Positions 24,494-33,215 of a stretch of 64,000 bases of DNA are shown here, one piece after another (position 1 is the stretch's first letter; each line of letters begins with the position of its first letter). The notes beneath the pieces are model-generated. The model saw only the letters and a list, made by a program, of their open reading frames with translations. It was not told the DNA's origin and did not search any database. Source of the DNA: Sphingobium_A sp965228065 (GTDB lineage Bacteria > Pseudomonadota > Alphaproteobacteria > Sphingomonadales > Sphingomonadaceae). The position numbers were made by a program, and so were the translations under genes. The stretch is taken from contig OZ245788.1 of the NCBI GenBank assembly GCA_965228065.1, forward strand, positions 1,364,001 to 1,428,000, given 5' to 3'.

Positions 24494-25474
24494 TCAGCGC
24501 CCCTCGGACCTGAGCGGGCGGGAAAGCAGCGCGGAGACGATCGTGTCCGCCGATGCGGTACCATCGAGCAATGCACAGACCGCATCGACGACAGGCATGT
24601 CGACGCCGACGTCCCGCGCGGCTTCCTGCAGCACGGGCGCGGTGAACGCTCCCTCCGCCACCGTCCGGACATCGGCCATGAGTTCGGCGGCGCCGCGGCC
24701 TTCGCCCAAGCCTTTGCCGAGCGTGAAATTGCGCGACTGCATCGACGAGCAGGTGAGCACGAGATCGCCGAGCCCTGAAAGCCCGGCCAGCGTTTCCGGC
24801 CTTGCGCCACGCGCCAGACCAAAGCGCGTCATCTCGGCGAAGCCGCGCGCGATCAATGCGGCACGCGCATTGGACCCCAGGCCGCGCCCTTCGACGACAC
24901 CACACGCGATTGCGAGGACGTTCTTGACCGCTCCACCAATCTCCGCGCCGATCACGTCGGTCGAGCCATAGGGACGGAAATTGGGCCGGGCCAGCCGCAC
25001 CGCGAGCGCAGCGCCGACATTCTCATCCGCGCATGCCAGGGTCACAGCGGTCGGCAGGCCCCTGGCCACTTCGTGTGCGAAGGTCGGCCCGGAGATCACC
25101 GCGATCGCGGCGGCGGGCTGAACCTCTTCCACCACTTCGGATACCAGCTTGCGGCTACCCGCCTCGATCCCCTTGGAACAGAGCACCAGCGGCTTGCCGG
25201 CGGCATCGATCCCGTCGAGCACACGGCGGACATGCTGCGCGGGCGTCACCACCAGCAATGCATCGCAACTCTCGAGATCGGCAAGCTGACCGGTCGCCCG
25301 GATCGCGGGGGACAGCGGCACGCCTGCCAGATAGATCGGATTCTCGTGCGCGGCATTCACCGCCTCGACCACATCGGGCTCGAGCGCCCAGAGCAGCACG
25401 GGCTCACCGCCCGCCGCCGCCACCTGGGCAAGCGCGGTTCCCCAGGCGCCGCCGCCGATGACACCAATCTTCAT
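24494..25474 (-). CDS. gpsA: Glycerol-3-phosphate dehydrogenase [NAD(P)+]
   Basis: A 326-residue cytoplasmic enzyme making glycerol-3-phosphate from dihydroxyacetone phosphate for phospholipid synthesis. The N-terminal motif is IGVIGGGAWGTALAQ. VLCSKGIEAGSRKLVSEV, VISGPTFAHEVARGLPTAV, and the catalytic Lys in AEIGGAVKNVLAIACG follow, and LAGLSGLGDLVLTCSS is the C-terminal signature. The tsaD stop lies 10 bp upstream, so tsaD-gpsA is probably one transcript. Confidence 0.96.
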   Translation of the reverse strand: MKIGVIGGGAWGTALAQVAAAGGEPVLLWALEPDVVEAVNAAHENPIYLAGVPLSPAIRATGQLADLESCDALLVVTPAQHVRRVLDGIDAAGKPLVLCSKGIEAGSRKLVSEVVEEVQPAAAIAVISGPTFAHEVARGLPTAVTLACADENVGAALAVRLARPNFRPYGSTDVIGAEIGGAVKNVLAIACGVVEGRGLGSNARAALIARGFAEMTRFGLARGARPETLAGLSGLGDLVLTCSSMQSRNFTLGKGLGEGRGAAELMADVRTVAEGAFTAPVLQEAARDVGVDMPVVDAVCALLDGTASADTIVSALLSRPLRSEGR

Positions 25475-25484
25475 GGCTTGATCC

Positions 25485-26519
25485 TCATGCCTTCACCCCT
25501 GCTCCACGCACCTTCTCCGCATCCGGATCGAGCGGCCAGCGCGGGCGCGCCGCCACGTCGAGCGGATCGGTGAAACCCGCCGCAAAGCGTTCCGCACCAG
25601 CCCAGGCGATCATCGCAGCATTGTCGGTGCACAGCCAGAGCGGCGGTGCGGAAAAGGGCAAGCCATGTTCGGCGGCAAGCGCCTGCAGCGCGGCCCGGAT
25701 CGCGCCATTCGCAGCCACCCCGCCCGCAACGACCAAGGCCGTCGCGCCCGGTGCCCGCGTAATCGCGCGGCGTGTGCGATCGACCAGGCAATCGACCACT
25801 GCCTGCTGAAAACTGGCCGCGATATCCTGCGGTGCATGGATGCCGGCGTCACGCGCGCGCAGCACCGCGCTTTTCAGTCCCGCGAACGAGAAATGCGGCT
25901 CGGCGGTGCCGACGAGCGGCCGGGGCAGTTTCACCGCGGAGCGATCGCCCGTCGCCGCCGCGCGCTCCACCGCAGGACCACCGGGGAAACCAAGACCAAG
26001 CAGTTTTGCGGTCTTGTCGAACGCTTCCCCGGCCGCATCGTCGATCGTCGTCGCAAGCCGGCGATAGCGATCGACCCCTTCGACGAGCAACAGCTGGCAA
26101 TGCCCGCCCGATACGAGCAGCAGCAGATAGGGGAAATGAAGATCGGGGTCGGCCAGCCGCGGCGACAGCGCATGGCCTTCGAGATGGTTGACCGCGATCA
26201 ACGGCTTGTCCGCCGCCATCGCCAAAGCCTTTGCCGTGACCAGCCCGACCATCACGCCGCCGATCAGGCCGGGGCCTGCGGTCGCCGCGATCGCGTCGAC
26301 ATCGGCCAGGTCCAACCCTGCCTGATCGAGCGCGGCCGCCACCAATGGCGCCAGCGCCTCGACATGCGCACGCGCCGCAATCTCCGGCACCACCCCCCCG
26401 AACGGGCGATGCGCCGCCTCCTGCCCCGCAAGCGTGTGTGACAGGATTTGCCGATCGCTGGTGACGAGCGCAGCTGCGGTCTCGTCGCAGCTCGATTCGA
26501 TGCCGAGAATGATGGTCAT
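25485..26519 (-). CDS. tsaD: tRNA N6-adenosine threonylcarbamoyltransferase
   Basis: A 344-residue ASKHA-fold enzyme that transfers threonylcarbamoyl to A37 of ANN-decoding tRNAs with TsaB and TsaE. The opening MTIILGIESSCDETAAALV is characteristic. AARAHVEALAPLV and NHLEGHALSP supply metal ligands, LLVSGGHCQLLLVEG and DDAAGEAFDKTAKLLGL bind the nucleotide, and CTDNAAMIAWAG gives the last Asp. The start at 26519 is the family start; longer open frames upstream overlap hemC. It is divergent from hemC over 49 bp. Confidence 0.96.
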   Translation of the reverse strand: MTIILGIESSCDETAAALVTSDRQILSHTLAGQEAAHRPFGGVVPEIAARAHVEALAPLVAAALDQAGLDLADVDAIAATAGPGLIGGVMVGLVTAKALAMAADKPLIAVNHLEGHALSPRLADPDLHFPYLLLLVSGGHCQLLLVEGVDRYRRLATTIDDAAGEAFDKTAKLLGLGFPGGPAVERAAATGDRSAVKLPRPLVGTAEPHFSFAGLKSAVLRARDAGIHAPQDIAASFQQAVVDCLVDRTRRAITRAPGATALVVAGGVAANGAIRAALQALAAEHGLPFSAPPLWLCTDNAAMIAWAGAERFAAGFTDPLDVAARPRWPLDPDAEKVRGAGVKA

Positions 26520-26568
26520 GGATCTTCCATCTAGGGTTGGTAGCCGCGATTGACGAGGGGTCTGGACC

Positions 26569-27528
26569 GTGGCCGATGTCGCCGCTAGCACAAGCGCCGC
26601 CATGCCCAGCCCCGCTTCGCCTCTGAAACTCGGCACCCGCGGATCTCCGCTGGCGCTCACCCAGGCCCATATGGTCCGCGACGCGCTGATCGCCGCGCAT
26701 CGCTGGACCGACGATGCCATCGAAATCGTGACGGTGAAGACGACCGGCGACCTTGTTCAGGATCGCCCGCTTTCCGAACTGGGCGGCAAGGCGCTGTGGA
26801 CCAAGGAGCTCGAACGCGGGCTGGCGGACGGCACGATCGACTTCGCCGTCCATTCGATGAAGGATGTCGAAACCATCCGCCCGCCGGAGATCATCATCGC
26901 CGCGATGCTGCCACGCGCGGATGTCCGCGATCGGCTGATCGGCGTCGAGACCGTCGATGCATTGGCTCCAGGTGCGCGCGTCGGGACCAGCTCGCCGCGC
27001 CGTGCCGCGCAGCTTCTGCGCGCACGGCCCGATCTGGATATCGTGCTGTTCCGCGGCAATGTCGATACGCGGCTTGCCCGGCTTGCCCGGGGAGAGGCTG
27101 AAGCGACATTGCTGGCCGCAGCGGGACTGGATCGGCTCGGGCGGCCCGGCATCGGCACGCCGGTGCCGGTCGGGACGATGCTGCCCGCGCCGGCGCAAGG
27201 CGCGGTCGGAATCGAATGCCTGGCCGCTCGCACCGAGATTGGCGACATGCTCGCGGCGATCGACCATGCGCCCACCAGCGCCTGCGTCCGTGCCGAGCGC
27301 GCATTGCTTGCTCGCCTGGGCGCCGATTGCCGATCGCCCGTCGCCGCGCTCGCCGAGATCGACGGCGAAGGCATTTATGTGCGGGCCGAGATCCTCGCGA
27401 TGGACGGCAGTCTGTGCGAAGCCGGCGAAACCCGAGCAGCGCGCGGCGACCACGCACCGATCGAGGCGCTTGCCGAATCGCTGCTCGCGCGCGCGCCGCC
27501 GTCGTTGCGCGCTTTGTTCGCGGCATGA
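26569..27528 (+). CDS. hemC: Porphobilinogen deaminase (hydroxymethylbilane synthase)
   Basis: A 319-residue enzyme that polymerises four porphobilinogens for haem and corrinoid synthesis. The opening KLGTRGSPLALTQAHMV, then GGKALWTKELERGLADG, then DFAVHSMKDVET with the catalytic Asp region, then GTSSPRRAAQLLRARPDL are all canonical. The cofactor-bearing Cys is in LGADCRSPVAAL. The start is GTG at 26569; an ATG at 26602 (MPSPASPLKL) may be used instead and would remove an unconserved tail. It overlaps hemD as ATGA. Confidence 0.95.
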   Translation: MADVAASTSAAMPSPASPLKLGTRGSPLALTQAHMVRDALIAAHRWTDDAIEIVTVKTTGDLVQDRPLSELGGKALWTKELERGLADGTIDFAVHSMKDVETIRPPEIIIAAMLPRADVRDRLIGVETVDALAPGARVGTSSPRRAAQLLRARPDLDIVLFRGNVDTRLARLARGEAEATLLAAAGLDRLGRPGIGTPVPVGTMLPAPAQGAVGIECLAARTEIGDMLAAIDHAPTSACVRAERALLARLGADCRSPVAALAEIDGEGIYVRAEILAMDGSLCEAGETRAARGDHAPIEALAESLLARAPPSLRALFAA

Positions 27529-28205
27529 GCCGCCCGCTCCTCATCCTGCGCCCGGAACCGGGCGCGAGCCGGACGGTGCGCGCCGCCGCCGCACTGCGTT
27601 TGAACGCCGTCGCCATACCCTTGTTCGCGATCGAACCGCTGCCCTGGTTTCCGCCCGATCCGGTGCGCTTCGACGCCGTGATGTTCACCAGCGCCAATGC
27701 CGTACGCGCGGGCGGCGTGGGTCTGGCACGCTATGGTGCGATGCCTGCCTATGGCGTCGGCACTGCAACGGCGGAGGCTGCGCGTCAGGCCGGGTTTTCG
27801 CATGTCCGCGAGGGGCCGGGGGACTCGGCCGGGCTGACCGCATTGCTTCAGGCGGACGGCATATTCCGCGCGCTCCATTTCTGCGGCGCCCATCGCCGGG
27901 AATCCGCTGCCCCCGGGCTGATGATCGAGCGCGTGACCGTGTATGAATCGGCGGCAATCGAACGCCCCGAAGGGCTGGACGAGGCGCTGGAGTCCGCGCC
28001 GCTGGCGCTGCTGCATTCGCCCCGCGCGGCCGAGCGTTTCGCGACGCTGGTCGATGCGATCGGATGGTCGCGCGCGGCCATTTCGGTCGCCGCGATCAGC
28101 CCGGCCGCCGTCGCGGCGGCGGGGTCGGGCTGGGCCAATATGGACGCCGCGGAGAGCCCGGACGATGCGGCATTGCTGGCGCTTGCGGCGCGCTTGTGCG
28201 ACTAA
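27525..28205 (+). CDS. hemD: Uroporphyrinogen-III synthase
   Basis: A 226-residue enzyme that cyclises hydroxymethylbilane with inversion of ring D. Sequence conservation in this family is low; the visible marks are the start LLILRPEPGASRTVRAAAAL, FDAVMFTSANAVRA, PAYGVGTATAEAARQAGF and APLALLHSPRAAERFATL. The identity rests partly on the ATGA overlap with hemC, which is the usual alphaproteobacterial order. A 24-bp gap leads to the mitofilin-like gene. Confidence 0.9.
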   Translation: MSRPLLILRPEPGASRTVRAAAALRLNAVAIPLFAIEPLPWFPPDPVRFDAVMFTSANAVRAGGVGLARYGAMPAYGVGTATAEAARQAGFSHVREGPGDSAGLTALLQADGIFRALHFCGAHRRESAAPGLMIERVTVYESAAIERPEGLDEALESAPLALLHSPRAAERFATLVDAIGWSRAAISVAAISPAAVAAAGSGWANMDAAESPDDAALLALAARLCD

Positions 28206-28229
28206 CTGGGCACGACATCAGGGGATCGG

Positions 28230-29135
28230 ATGGGCATGGCGAGCGAATATGAGCCGATCGAGACAGCGACGAGCAAGGCGAGGCCGCTTCGCACGCTGCT
28301 GATCGTCGCGCTGGTCGCGTTTCTGATCGGACTGGTCGCCATGGGCGCCGTGCTTCGCAAATGGGGCGGCGGCATGGGCTATTTCGGTCGTGAGGCCGCC
28401 GCGCCGGCGGACCGGGCAACGGCGCCATCTGCGTCCGCAATACCCGCACTCTCTTCACAGGTGCAGCCGCTTGCAGCCGGCCCCGCGAACCTGGACGACC
28501 TGACCACCCGCGTTCGCGACCTCGAGCAACGCCTGGCGCAGATCAGCGTCACCGCCCGTGCGGCATCGGGCAATGCATCGCGCGCGGAGGGACTGCTCGT
28601 TGCCTTTGCCGCTCGCCGCGCGCTCGATCGCGGCGTCGCGCTCGGCTATATCGAGGCGCAGCTCCGCGAACGCTTTGGCGAGGCACAGCCGCGCGCCGTC
28701 GCCATGGTGATCGCGGCCGCGCGCCAGCCGGTGACGCTGGAAGAATTGCAGATCGCGCTCAACGATCTCGGCCCACAGCTTGCCAGTGCGGGATCGACGC
28801 CCAATTGGTGGGATGGGGTCAAACGCGAGCTCTCCGGCCTGATCGTCGTCCGCCGCGCCGGGACGCCATCGCCATTGCCGACCGAGCGGTTGCAGCGCGC
28901 GAAACGCCGGCTCGAAGGCGGTCAGGTCGATGCGGCGCTGGCGGAAGTCGCGCGGATGCCGGGACGCGACAAGGCCGCGAACTGGATGGCGAATGCTCGC
29001 CGCTATATCGAGGCGCGCCGTGCGCTCGATATTATCGAGACCGCCGCGATCCTCGATCGCCCGGATGACGGCACACCGTTCGCCGCGCCCCCGCCCGCAC
29101 CGACGCAGGACGCACCGCTTCCCTCCGCGAGTTGA
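28230..29135 (+). CDS. Mitofilin/Mic60-like inner-membrane protein
   Basis: A 301-residue protein with one N-terminal helix (LLIVALVAFLIGLVAMGAVL, about residues 23-42). A low-complexity Ala/Pro stretch comes next, then a predicted coiled coil (DDLTTRVRDLEQRLAQISVT). The C-terminal alpha-helical region resembles the mitofilin signature (LQRAKRRLEGGQVDAALAEV, then WMANARRYIEARRALDIIET). In alphaproteobacteria the Mic60 homologue, tied to intracytoplasmic membrane shape, is encoded next to hem genes, as here after hemCD. It is shorter than mitochondrial Mic60. The start at 28230 has AGGGGATCGG upstream; ATG 28236 is an alternative. Confidence 0.7.
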   Translation: MGMASEYEPIETATSKARPLRTLLIVALVAFLIGLVAMGAVLRKWGGGMGYFGREAAAPADRATAPSASAIPALSSQVQPLAAGPANLDDLTTRVRDLEQRLAQISVTARAASGNASRAEGLLVAFAARRALDRGVALGYIEAQLRERFGEAQPRAVAMVIAAARQPVTLEELQIALNDLGPQLASAGSTPNWWDGVKRELSGLIVVRRAGTPSPLPTERLQRAKRRLEGGQVDAALAEVARMPGRDKAANWMANARRYIEARRALDIIETAAILDRPDDGTPFAAPPPAPTQDAPLPSAS

Positions 29136-29164
29136 ACCGACGATCCCCGCACTTCTTGTTTGAC

Positions 29165-29179
29165 GACTGTATAATAGTC
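29165..29179. promoter_or_regulatory. Palindrome GACT-N7-AGTC upstream of the amidohydrolase
   Basis: GACT (29165-29168) and AGTC (29176-29179) flank GTATAAT. A second pair, TGAC/GTCA, overlaps it (29161-29164 and 29177-29180). It may be an operator over a -10 box, but no -35 is found at normal spacing. Confidence 0.35.
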
Positions 29180-29234
29180 ACGCAGAATGGCCGGCGAGCC
29201 TGATCCTTCGGGCACGATCGTTGGGGAGAACTCC

Positions 29235-30527
29235 ATGGCCGCCGGCATCTTCACCGTCATTCCTCGCGCCGCCGCAGTCGCGCTGGTCTGCGCCGCCATG
29301 CCGGCCTGGGCCGATACCAGCTATGTCCGTGCCGGCCGGCTGATCGATACCGAAAAGGGCACCATCCTCACCGATCGGCTGATCCGTATCGACGACGGGC
29401 GCGTGGTCTCCGTCACGCCCTACGCGCCGCCGCCCGAGGGCGCGACGGTGATCGACTGGTCGGGCTTCACCGTGATGCCCGGGCTGATCGACATGCACAC
29501 CCATCTCGCCGACTGGGGGCAAACCAACAACATCGCCGAACCGCTGATGCACAGCGCGCAGGAAATGGCGTTCGTCGGGCTGCGCAACGCCCGCGCCACG
29601 CTGAATGCCGGCTTCACATCGGTGCATGACGTCGGCTGCTTCCGTGCGTTCAGCGATGTCGAGCTGCGCAACGCGATCAATCGCGGCGATATCGACGGGC
29701 CGCGGATGAGCGTGGTCGGCGGCTATATCACCGTGCCCGGAGGCGGCGGCGAAGTGACCGGCTTCGCACCCGACGTGACCGTGCCCGCCGACATGCGCGC
29801 GGGCGTCGTCACCGATGCCAATGACGTCAAGCTGAAGGTGAACAGCTTCTTCCAGCGCGGCGTCGATTCGATCAAGCTGATCGCGACCGGCGCAGTGCTT
29901 GCCGAAGGCACCGAGCCCGGCCAGCTCGAACTGAGCCCGGAAGAAATGCGCGCCGCGGTCGACGCCGCATCGGCGCGGGGCGGCTGGGTGACCGCGCATG
30001 CGCATGGCGCCGAGGGGATCAAGGCCGCGATCAACGCGGGCGTCCGCGCGATCGAACATGCCTCGCTCATCGACGACGAAGGGATCGCGCTGGCCAAGGC
30101 CAAGGGCGTCTTCCTCGATATGGACATCTATAATGGCGACTATATCGAAGCCGTCGGCACCAAGGAGGGCTGGCCCGAGGGCTATCTCCGCAAGAACCGC
30201 GAGACCACCGACGCGCAACGCGAAGGCTTCCGCAAGGCGGTGAAGGCGGGTGCCAAAATCACCTTCGGCACCGATGCCGGCGTCTTCCCGCATGGCGAGA
30301 ACGCCAAGCAGTTCCGCTATATGGTCCGCTACGGCATGACCCCGATGCAGGCGATCCAGGCCGCGACCACCGTCGCCGCCGATGCGCTGCGCTGGCAGAA
30401 AGATGTCGGCGCGATCGCGCCGGGCCGCTTTGCCGACATGATCGCGGTGAAGGCCGATCCGCTGACGGACATCGCCGCGCTGGAGCGGGTTGATCACGTC
30501 ATGAAGGGTGGAAAACTGATCCGATAG
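29235..30527 (+). CDS. Exported metal-dependent amidohydrolase
   Basis: A 430-residue TIM-barrel hydrolase of the imidazolonepropionase/Xaa-Pro dipeptidase-like amidohydrolase group. A signal peptide ends AAMPAWA. Metal ligands are in MPGLIDMHTHLAD (HxH), DSIKLIATGAVL (Lys), WVTAHAHGAEGIKAAI, RAIEHASLID and ITFGTDAGVFPHG (Asp). The end VGAIAPGRFADMIAVKADPL is typical. The ATG at 29235 has GGGGAGAACT upstream, and an earlier frame from 29187 is rejected. It probably cleaves a small peptide or lactam in the periplasm. It leads a run of exported hydrolases. Confidence 0.88.
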   Translation: MAAGIFTVIPRAAAVALVCAAMPAWADTSYVRAGRLIDTEKGTILTDRLIRIDDGRVVSVTPYAPPPEGATVIDWSGFTVMPGLIDMHTHLADWGQTNNIAEPLMHSAQEMAFVGLRNARATLNAGFTSVHDVGCFRAFSDVELRNAINRGDIDGPRMSVVGGYITVPGGGGEVTGFAPDVTVPADMRAGVVTDANDVKLKVNSFFQRGVDSIKLIATGAVLAEGTEPGQLELSPEEMRAAVDAASARGGWVTAHAHGAEGIKAAINAGVRAIEHASLIDDEGIALAKAKGVFLDMDIYNGDYIEAVGTKEGWPEGYLRKNRETTDAQREGFRKAVKAGAKITFGTDAGVFPHGENAKQFRYMVRYGMTPMQAIQAATTVAADALRWQKDVGAIAPGRFADMIAVKADPLTDIAALERVDHVMKGGKLIR

Positions 30528-30528
30528 C

Positions 30529-30651
30529 GTCATTCGGGTGATGCCGGGCTATGAACGGCATTCTTCTGCGCTTCCGGTGCTCACGTACTGACGTACGCTG
30601 CGCTCCGGTTCTCGAAGAACACCATTCTCGCTCCGGCCTGACCCGAATGAC
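30529..30651. repeat. Complex palindromic repeat with 11-bp outer arms
   Basis: GTCATTCGGGT (30529-30539) pairs perfectly with ACCCGAATGAC (30641-30651). Inside are GTACTGACGTAC at the centre and the flanks ATTCTTCTGCGCTTCCGG and CTCCGGTTCTCGAAGAACA. It lies between two co-directional hydrolase genes, beginning 2 bp after a stop codon. Confidence 0.8.
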
Positions 30652-30785
30652 GATCGGATCGGGACAACGGCCCGCGTTACGGCATCCGGCTTGACAGCGG
30701 CCTGCCCAGAAAACACTGTCCCGGCCGGGATCGAACCCGACGCCGCAGTCGCGACGCAATCGGGCATTTCCGGACAGGGGGCGAT

Positions 30786-32903
30786 ATGCGGCGTACGGTG
30801 ATCGGGCTTGCGGTTCTGATGTCAGCCTTTGCAGTGGAGGCGTCGTCGCAGCCGACCGCGTCGCCGCCCGGCCTCGAATCCTTCATTGGGTACAGCTTTC
30901 CCAGCGACCTGATCGCCGCAGCCGATGCCGACCGCATTGCCTGGATCGAAACGACCAAGGGCGTGCGCAACATCTGGCTCGCCTCCGGCCCCGATTTCCG
31001 CGCGCGCAAGGTGACAGCGGCGACCGAGGATGATGGTCAGCAGCTTACCGGCCTCGTCATCGCGGGCGACGGCAGCCGCATCGCCTGGACGCGCGGCGGC
31101 GAGCATCACGGCAATTATCGCGCCGCCGGCAATCTCCAGCCCAACCCCGCCTCGTCGACCGAGCAGCAGCAGATGCAGATCTGGTCCGCCGCGACCGCGG
31201 GCGGCGCGGCGGTGAAGGTCGCCGATGGCGACGCCCCCGCCCTCTCCGCGACCGGCAAGCTCGCCTATATCAAGGACGATCAGGCTTGGACCGCCGATCC
31301 GACGGGCAAGGGCAAGCCGGAGAAACTGTTCTTCGACCGCGGCCGCGTGACCGATCTGAGTTGGTCGCCCGACGGGACCAAGCTGGCCTTCGTGTCGCGC
31401 CGCGATGGCGATCACAGCTTCATCGGCATCTATAGCGGCGCCGACAAACCGATCGCGTGGATGGCGCCGTCGACCGCCTGGGACGAGAATCCGGTCTGGT
31501 CGCCCGACGGCAAGCGCATCGCGTTCAGCCGGCGGACCAACAATGGCGGTGCGCCGCGGCCGTTCATGAAGGAATCGCCGCAGCCCTGGTCGATCTGGGT
31601 CGCCGACGTCGCGAGCGGCGAAGCGAGCGCCGCCTGGCGCAGCCCCAAGACGCTCGAGGGATCCTATCCCAACCGCGTGCCCGACGGCATCTTCCTGATG
31701 TGGGCGGCGGGCGACCGGCTGACCTTCCGCACCGAATCGCATGGCTGGCCGCATCTCTATTCGGTGCCCGCGACGGGCGGCGAAGCGCTGCACCTGACGC
31801 CCGGCGATTTCATGGTCGAGCATGTCGCGCTGAGCCGCGACGGCAAGTCCCTGCTCTACAGCGCCAATACCGGCGCCTCGGCCGACGACGACGAGCGTCG
31901 CCATATCTATCGCGTGCCCGTCGACCGCGCCGCGCCGGTCGCGCTCACTTCCGGCGAAGGGCTGGAATGGACGCCTGTGTCTGCGGGCACCAGCGGCGTC
32001 GCGATGATCGCCGCCACAGTGCGCACCCCACCGCGCGTCCACCTGACCGGCACCGCCGCTGGCGGCCTCGGCCGCGCGCTCGATGCGGGCAGCGCCAACT
32101 ATCCCGCGACGCAGCTCGTCGTGCCGCGCCACGTCACCTTCAAGGCGGCGGATGGGCTGACCATCCACGGCCAGCTCTTCGAGGGCCGCGGCGGCGCGAA
32201 GCGGCCCGCGATGATCTACATCCATGGCGGGCCGACGCGGCAGATGCTGCTCGGCTGGAATTATTCGGGCTATTATTCGCATTCCTACGCGATGAACCAG
32301 TATCTGGCGTCGCGCGGCTTCACCGTGCTCTCAGTCAATTACCGGCTGGGCATCGGTTATGGCCGCGCCTTCCAGCAGGCCGCGCGCGGCGGCCTGACCG
32401 GATCGTCAGAATATCAGGACATCGTCGCCGCCGGCCGCTACCTCCAGTCGCTGCCGAGCGTCGACGACAAGCGCATCGGCCTGTGGGGCGGATCCTATGG
32501 TGGCCTGCTGACCGCGCTCGGCCTTGCGCGCAACAGCGATATGTTCAAGGCGGGCGTCGATCTGCACGGCGTGCACGACTGGTCGCGCCGCTCGTCGCGC
32601 TTCGCCGAACCCCAGGGCTATGAGAAGGGCGAATGGCCCGACATGGCGAAGATCGCGTTCGAAAGCTCGCCCGTGGCGTCGATGAAGACCTGGCGATCGC
32701 CCGTGCTGCTGATCCACGGCGACGACGACCGCAACGTCGCCTTCGACCAGACGATCGATCTCGCCCGCCGGCTCGACGCGGAGGAGATCCCCTATGAGGA
32801 GTTGATCCTGCCCAACGAGTTGCACGACTTCCAGCGCTATGACAGCTGGCGCCGGTCGGACACCGCGACGGTGCAATTCCTCGAGGCCAAGCTGAAACCC
32901 TGA
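30786..32903 (+). CDS. S9 family serine peptidase (dipeptidyl peptidase/acylaminoacyl peptidase type)
   Basis: A 705-residue exported peptidase. After the signal peptide (VIGLAVLMSAFAVEASSQ) comes a beta-propeller with TolB-like repeats (LSWSPDGTKLAFVSRRDGD, NPVWSPDGKRIAFSR). The alpha/beta-hydrolase domain has the nucleophile in LWGGSYGGLLTAL, the Asp in LLIHGDDDRNVAF and the His in LPNELHDFQRYD. It removes N-terminal peptides from oligopeptides in known relatives. The start ATG follows AGGGGGGCG. Sphingomonads often carry such genes beside TonB systems; here the neighbours are other exported hydrolases. Confidence 0.9.
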   Translation: MRRTVIGLAVLMSAFAVEASSQPTASPPGLESFIGYSFPSDLIAAADADRIAWIETTKGVRNIWLASGPDFRARKVTAATEDDGQQLTGLVIAGDGSRIAWTRGGEHHGNYRAAGNLQPNPASSTEQQQMQIWSAATAGGAAVKVADGDAPALSATGKLAYIKDDQAWTADPTGKGKPEKLFFDRGRVTDLSWSPDGTKLAFVSRRDGDHSFIGIYSGADKPIAWMAPSTAWDENPVWSPDGKRIAFSRRTNNGGAPRPFMKESPQPWSIWVADVASGEASAAWRSPKTLEGSYPNRVPDGIFLMWAAGDRLTFRTESHGWPHLYSVPATGGEALHLTPGDFMVEHVALSRDGKSLLYSANTGASADDDERRHIYRVPVDRAAPVALTSGEGLEWTPVSAGTSGVAMIAATVRTPPRVHLTGTAAGGLGRALDAGSANYPATQLVVPRHVTFKAADGLTIHGQLFEGRGGAKRPAMIYIHGGPTRQMLLGWNYSGYYSHSYAMNQYLASRGFTVLSVNYRLGIGYGRAFQQAARGGLTGSSEYQDIVAAGRYLQSLPSVDDKRIGLWGGSYGGLLTALGLARNSDMFKAGVDLHGVHDWSRRSSRFAEPQGYEKGEWPDMAKIAFESSPVASMKTWRSPVLLIHGDDDRNVAFDQTIDLARRLDAEEIPYEELILPNELHDFQRYDSWRRSDTATVQFLEAKLKP

Positions 32904-32922
32904 GGCTGGACGTCTTCCTTCC

Positions 32923-33011
32923 GTCACCCTGAACTTGTTTCAGGGTCCATGTTCGATCCGATGCCGCGGCGCGGGTTGGAACATGGATGCTGAAACAAGT
33001 TCAGCATGACG
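32923..33011. repeat. Palindromic repeat GTCACCCTGAACTTG...CAAGTTCAGCATGAC
   Basis: CTGAACTTGTTTCAG near 32929 pairs with CTGAAACAAGTTCAG near 32990, and TCCATGTTC pairs with GAACATGGA inside. It lies after the S9 gene and may act as a terminator. Confidence 0.85.
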
Positions 33012-33067
33012 TGTGGGTCGCTCTACCCTTCCGCGTCCCGCGCCACCCATGACGTCAAATTGGCGGA

Positions 33068-33110
33068 TTGACATATTTTCCGATCAGGACAATTCTGTCC
33101 GGAGCGGACC
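33068..33110 (+). promoter_or_regulatory. Candidate promoter/operator upstream of the S12 hydrolase
   Basis: TTGACA at 33068-33073 is a good -35; 17 bp later AATTCT (33091-33096) is a poor -10. GGACA-attc-TGTCC (33087-33100) is a perfect 5-bp-arm palindrome over that point, and GGACCAATT repeats half of it downstream. The rest of the 32904-33215 gap holds only the repeat noted separately. Confidence 0.4.
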
Positions 33111-33215
33111 AATTGTGCAGATCAGACCGCAAATGCGGCCCCTGCCGGTCCTGCGCCTCGCAAAATGCTGTGTGGGCGCGAATGAGTCGATAATCGACCG
33201 CTCTAGGGGGTGCGC

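Noticed and set aside
29170..29175. TATAAT promoter for the amidohydrolase
   Set aside because: No -35 box at 16-18 bp. The nearest TTG-like element is only about 8 bp upstream. Kept only as part of a palindrome.
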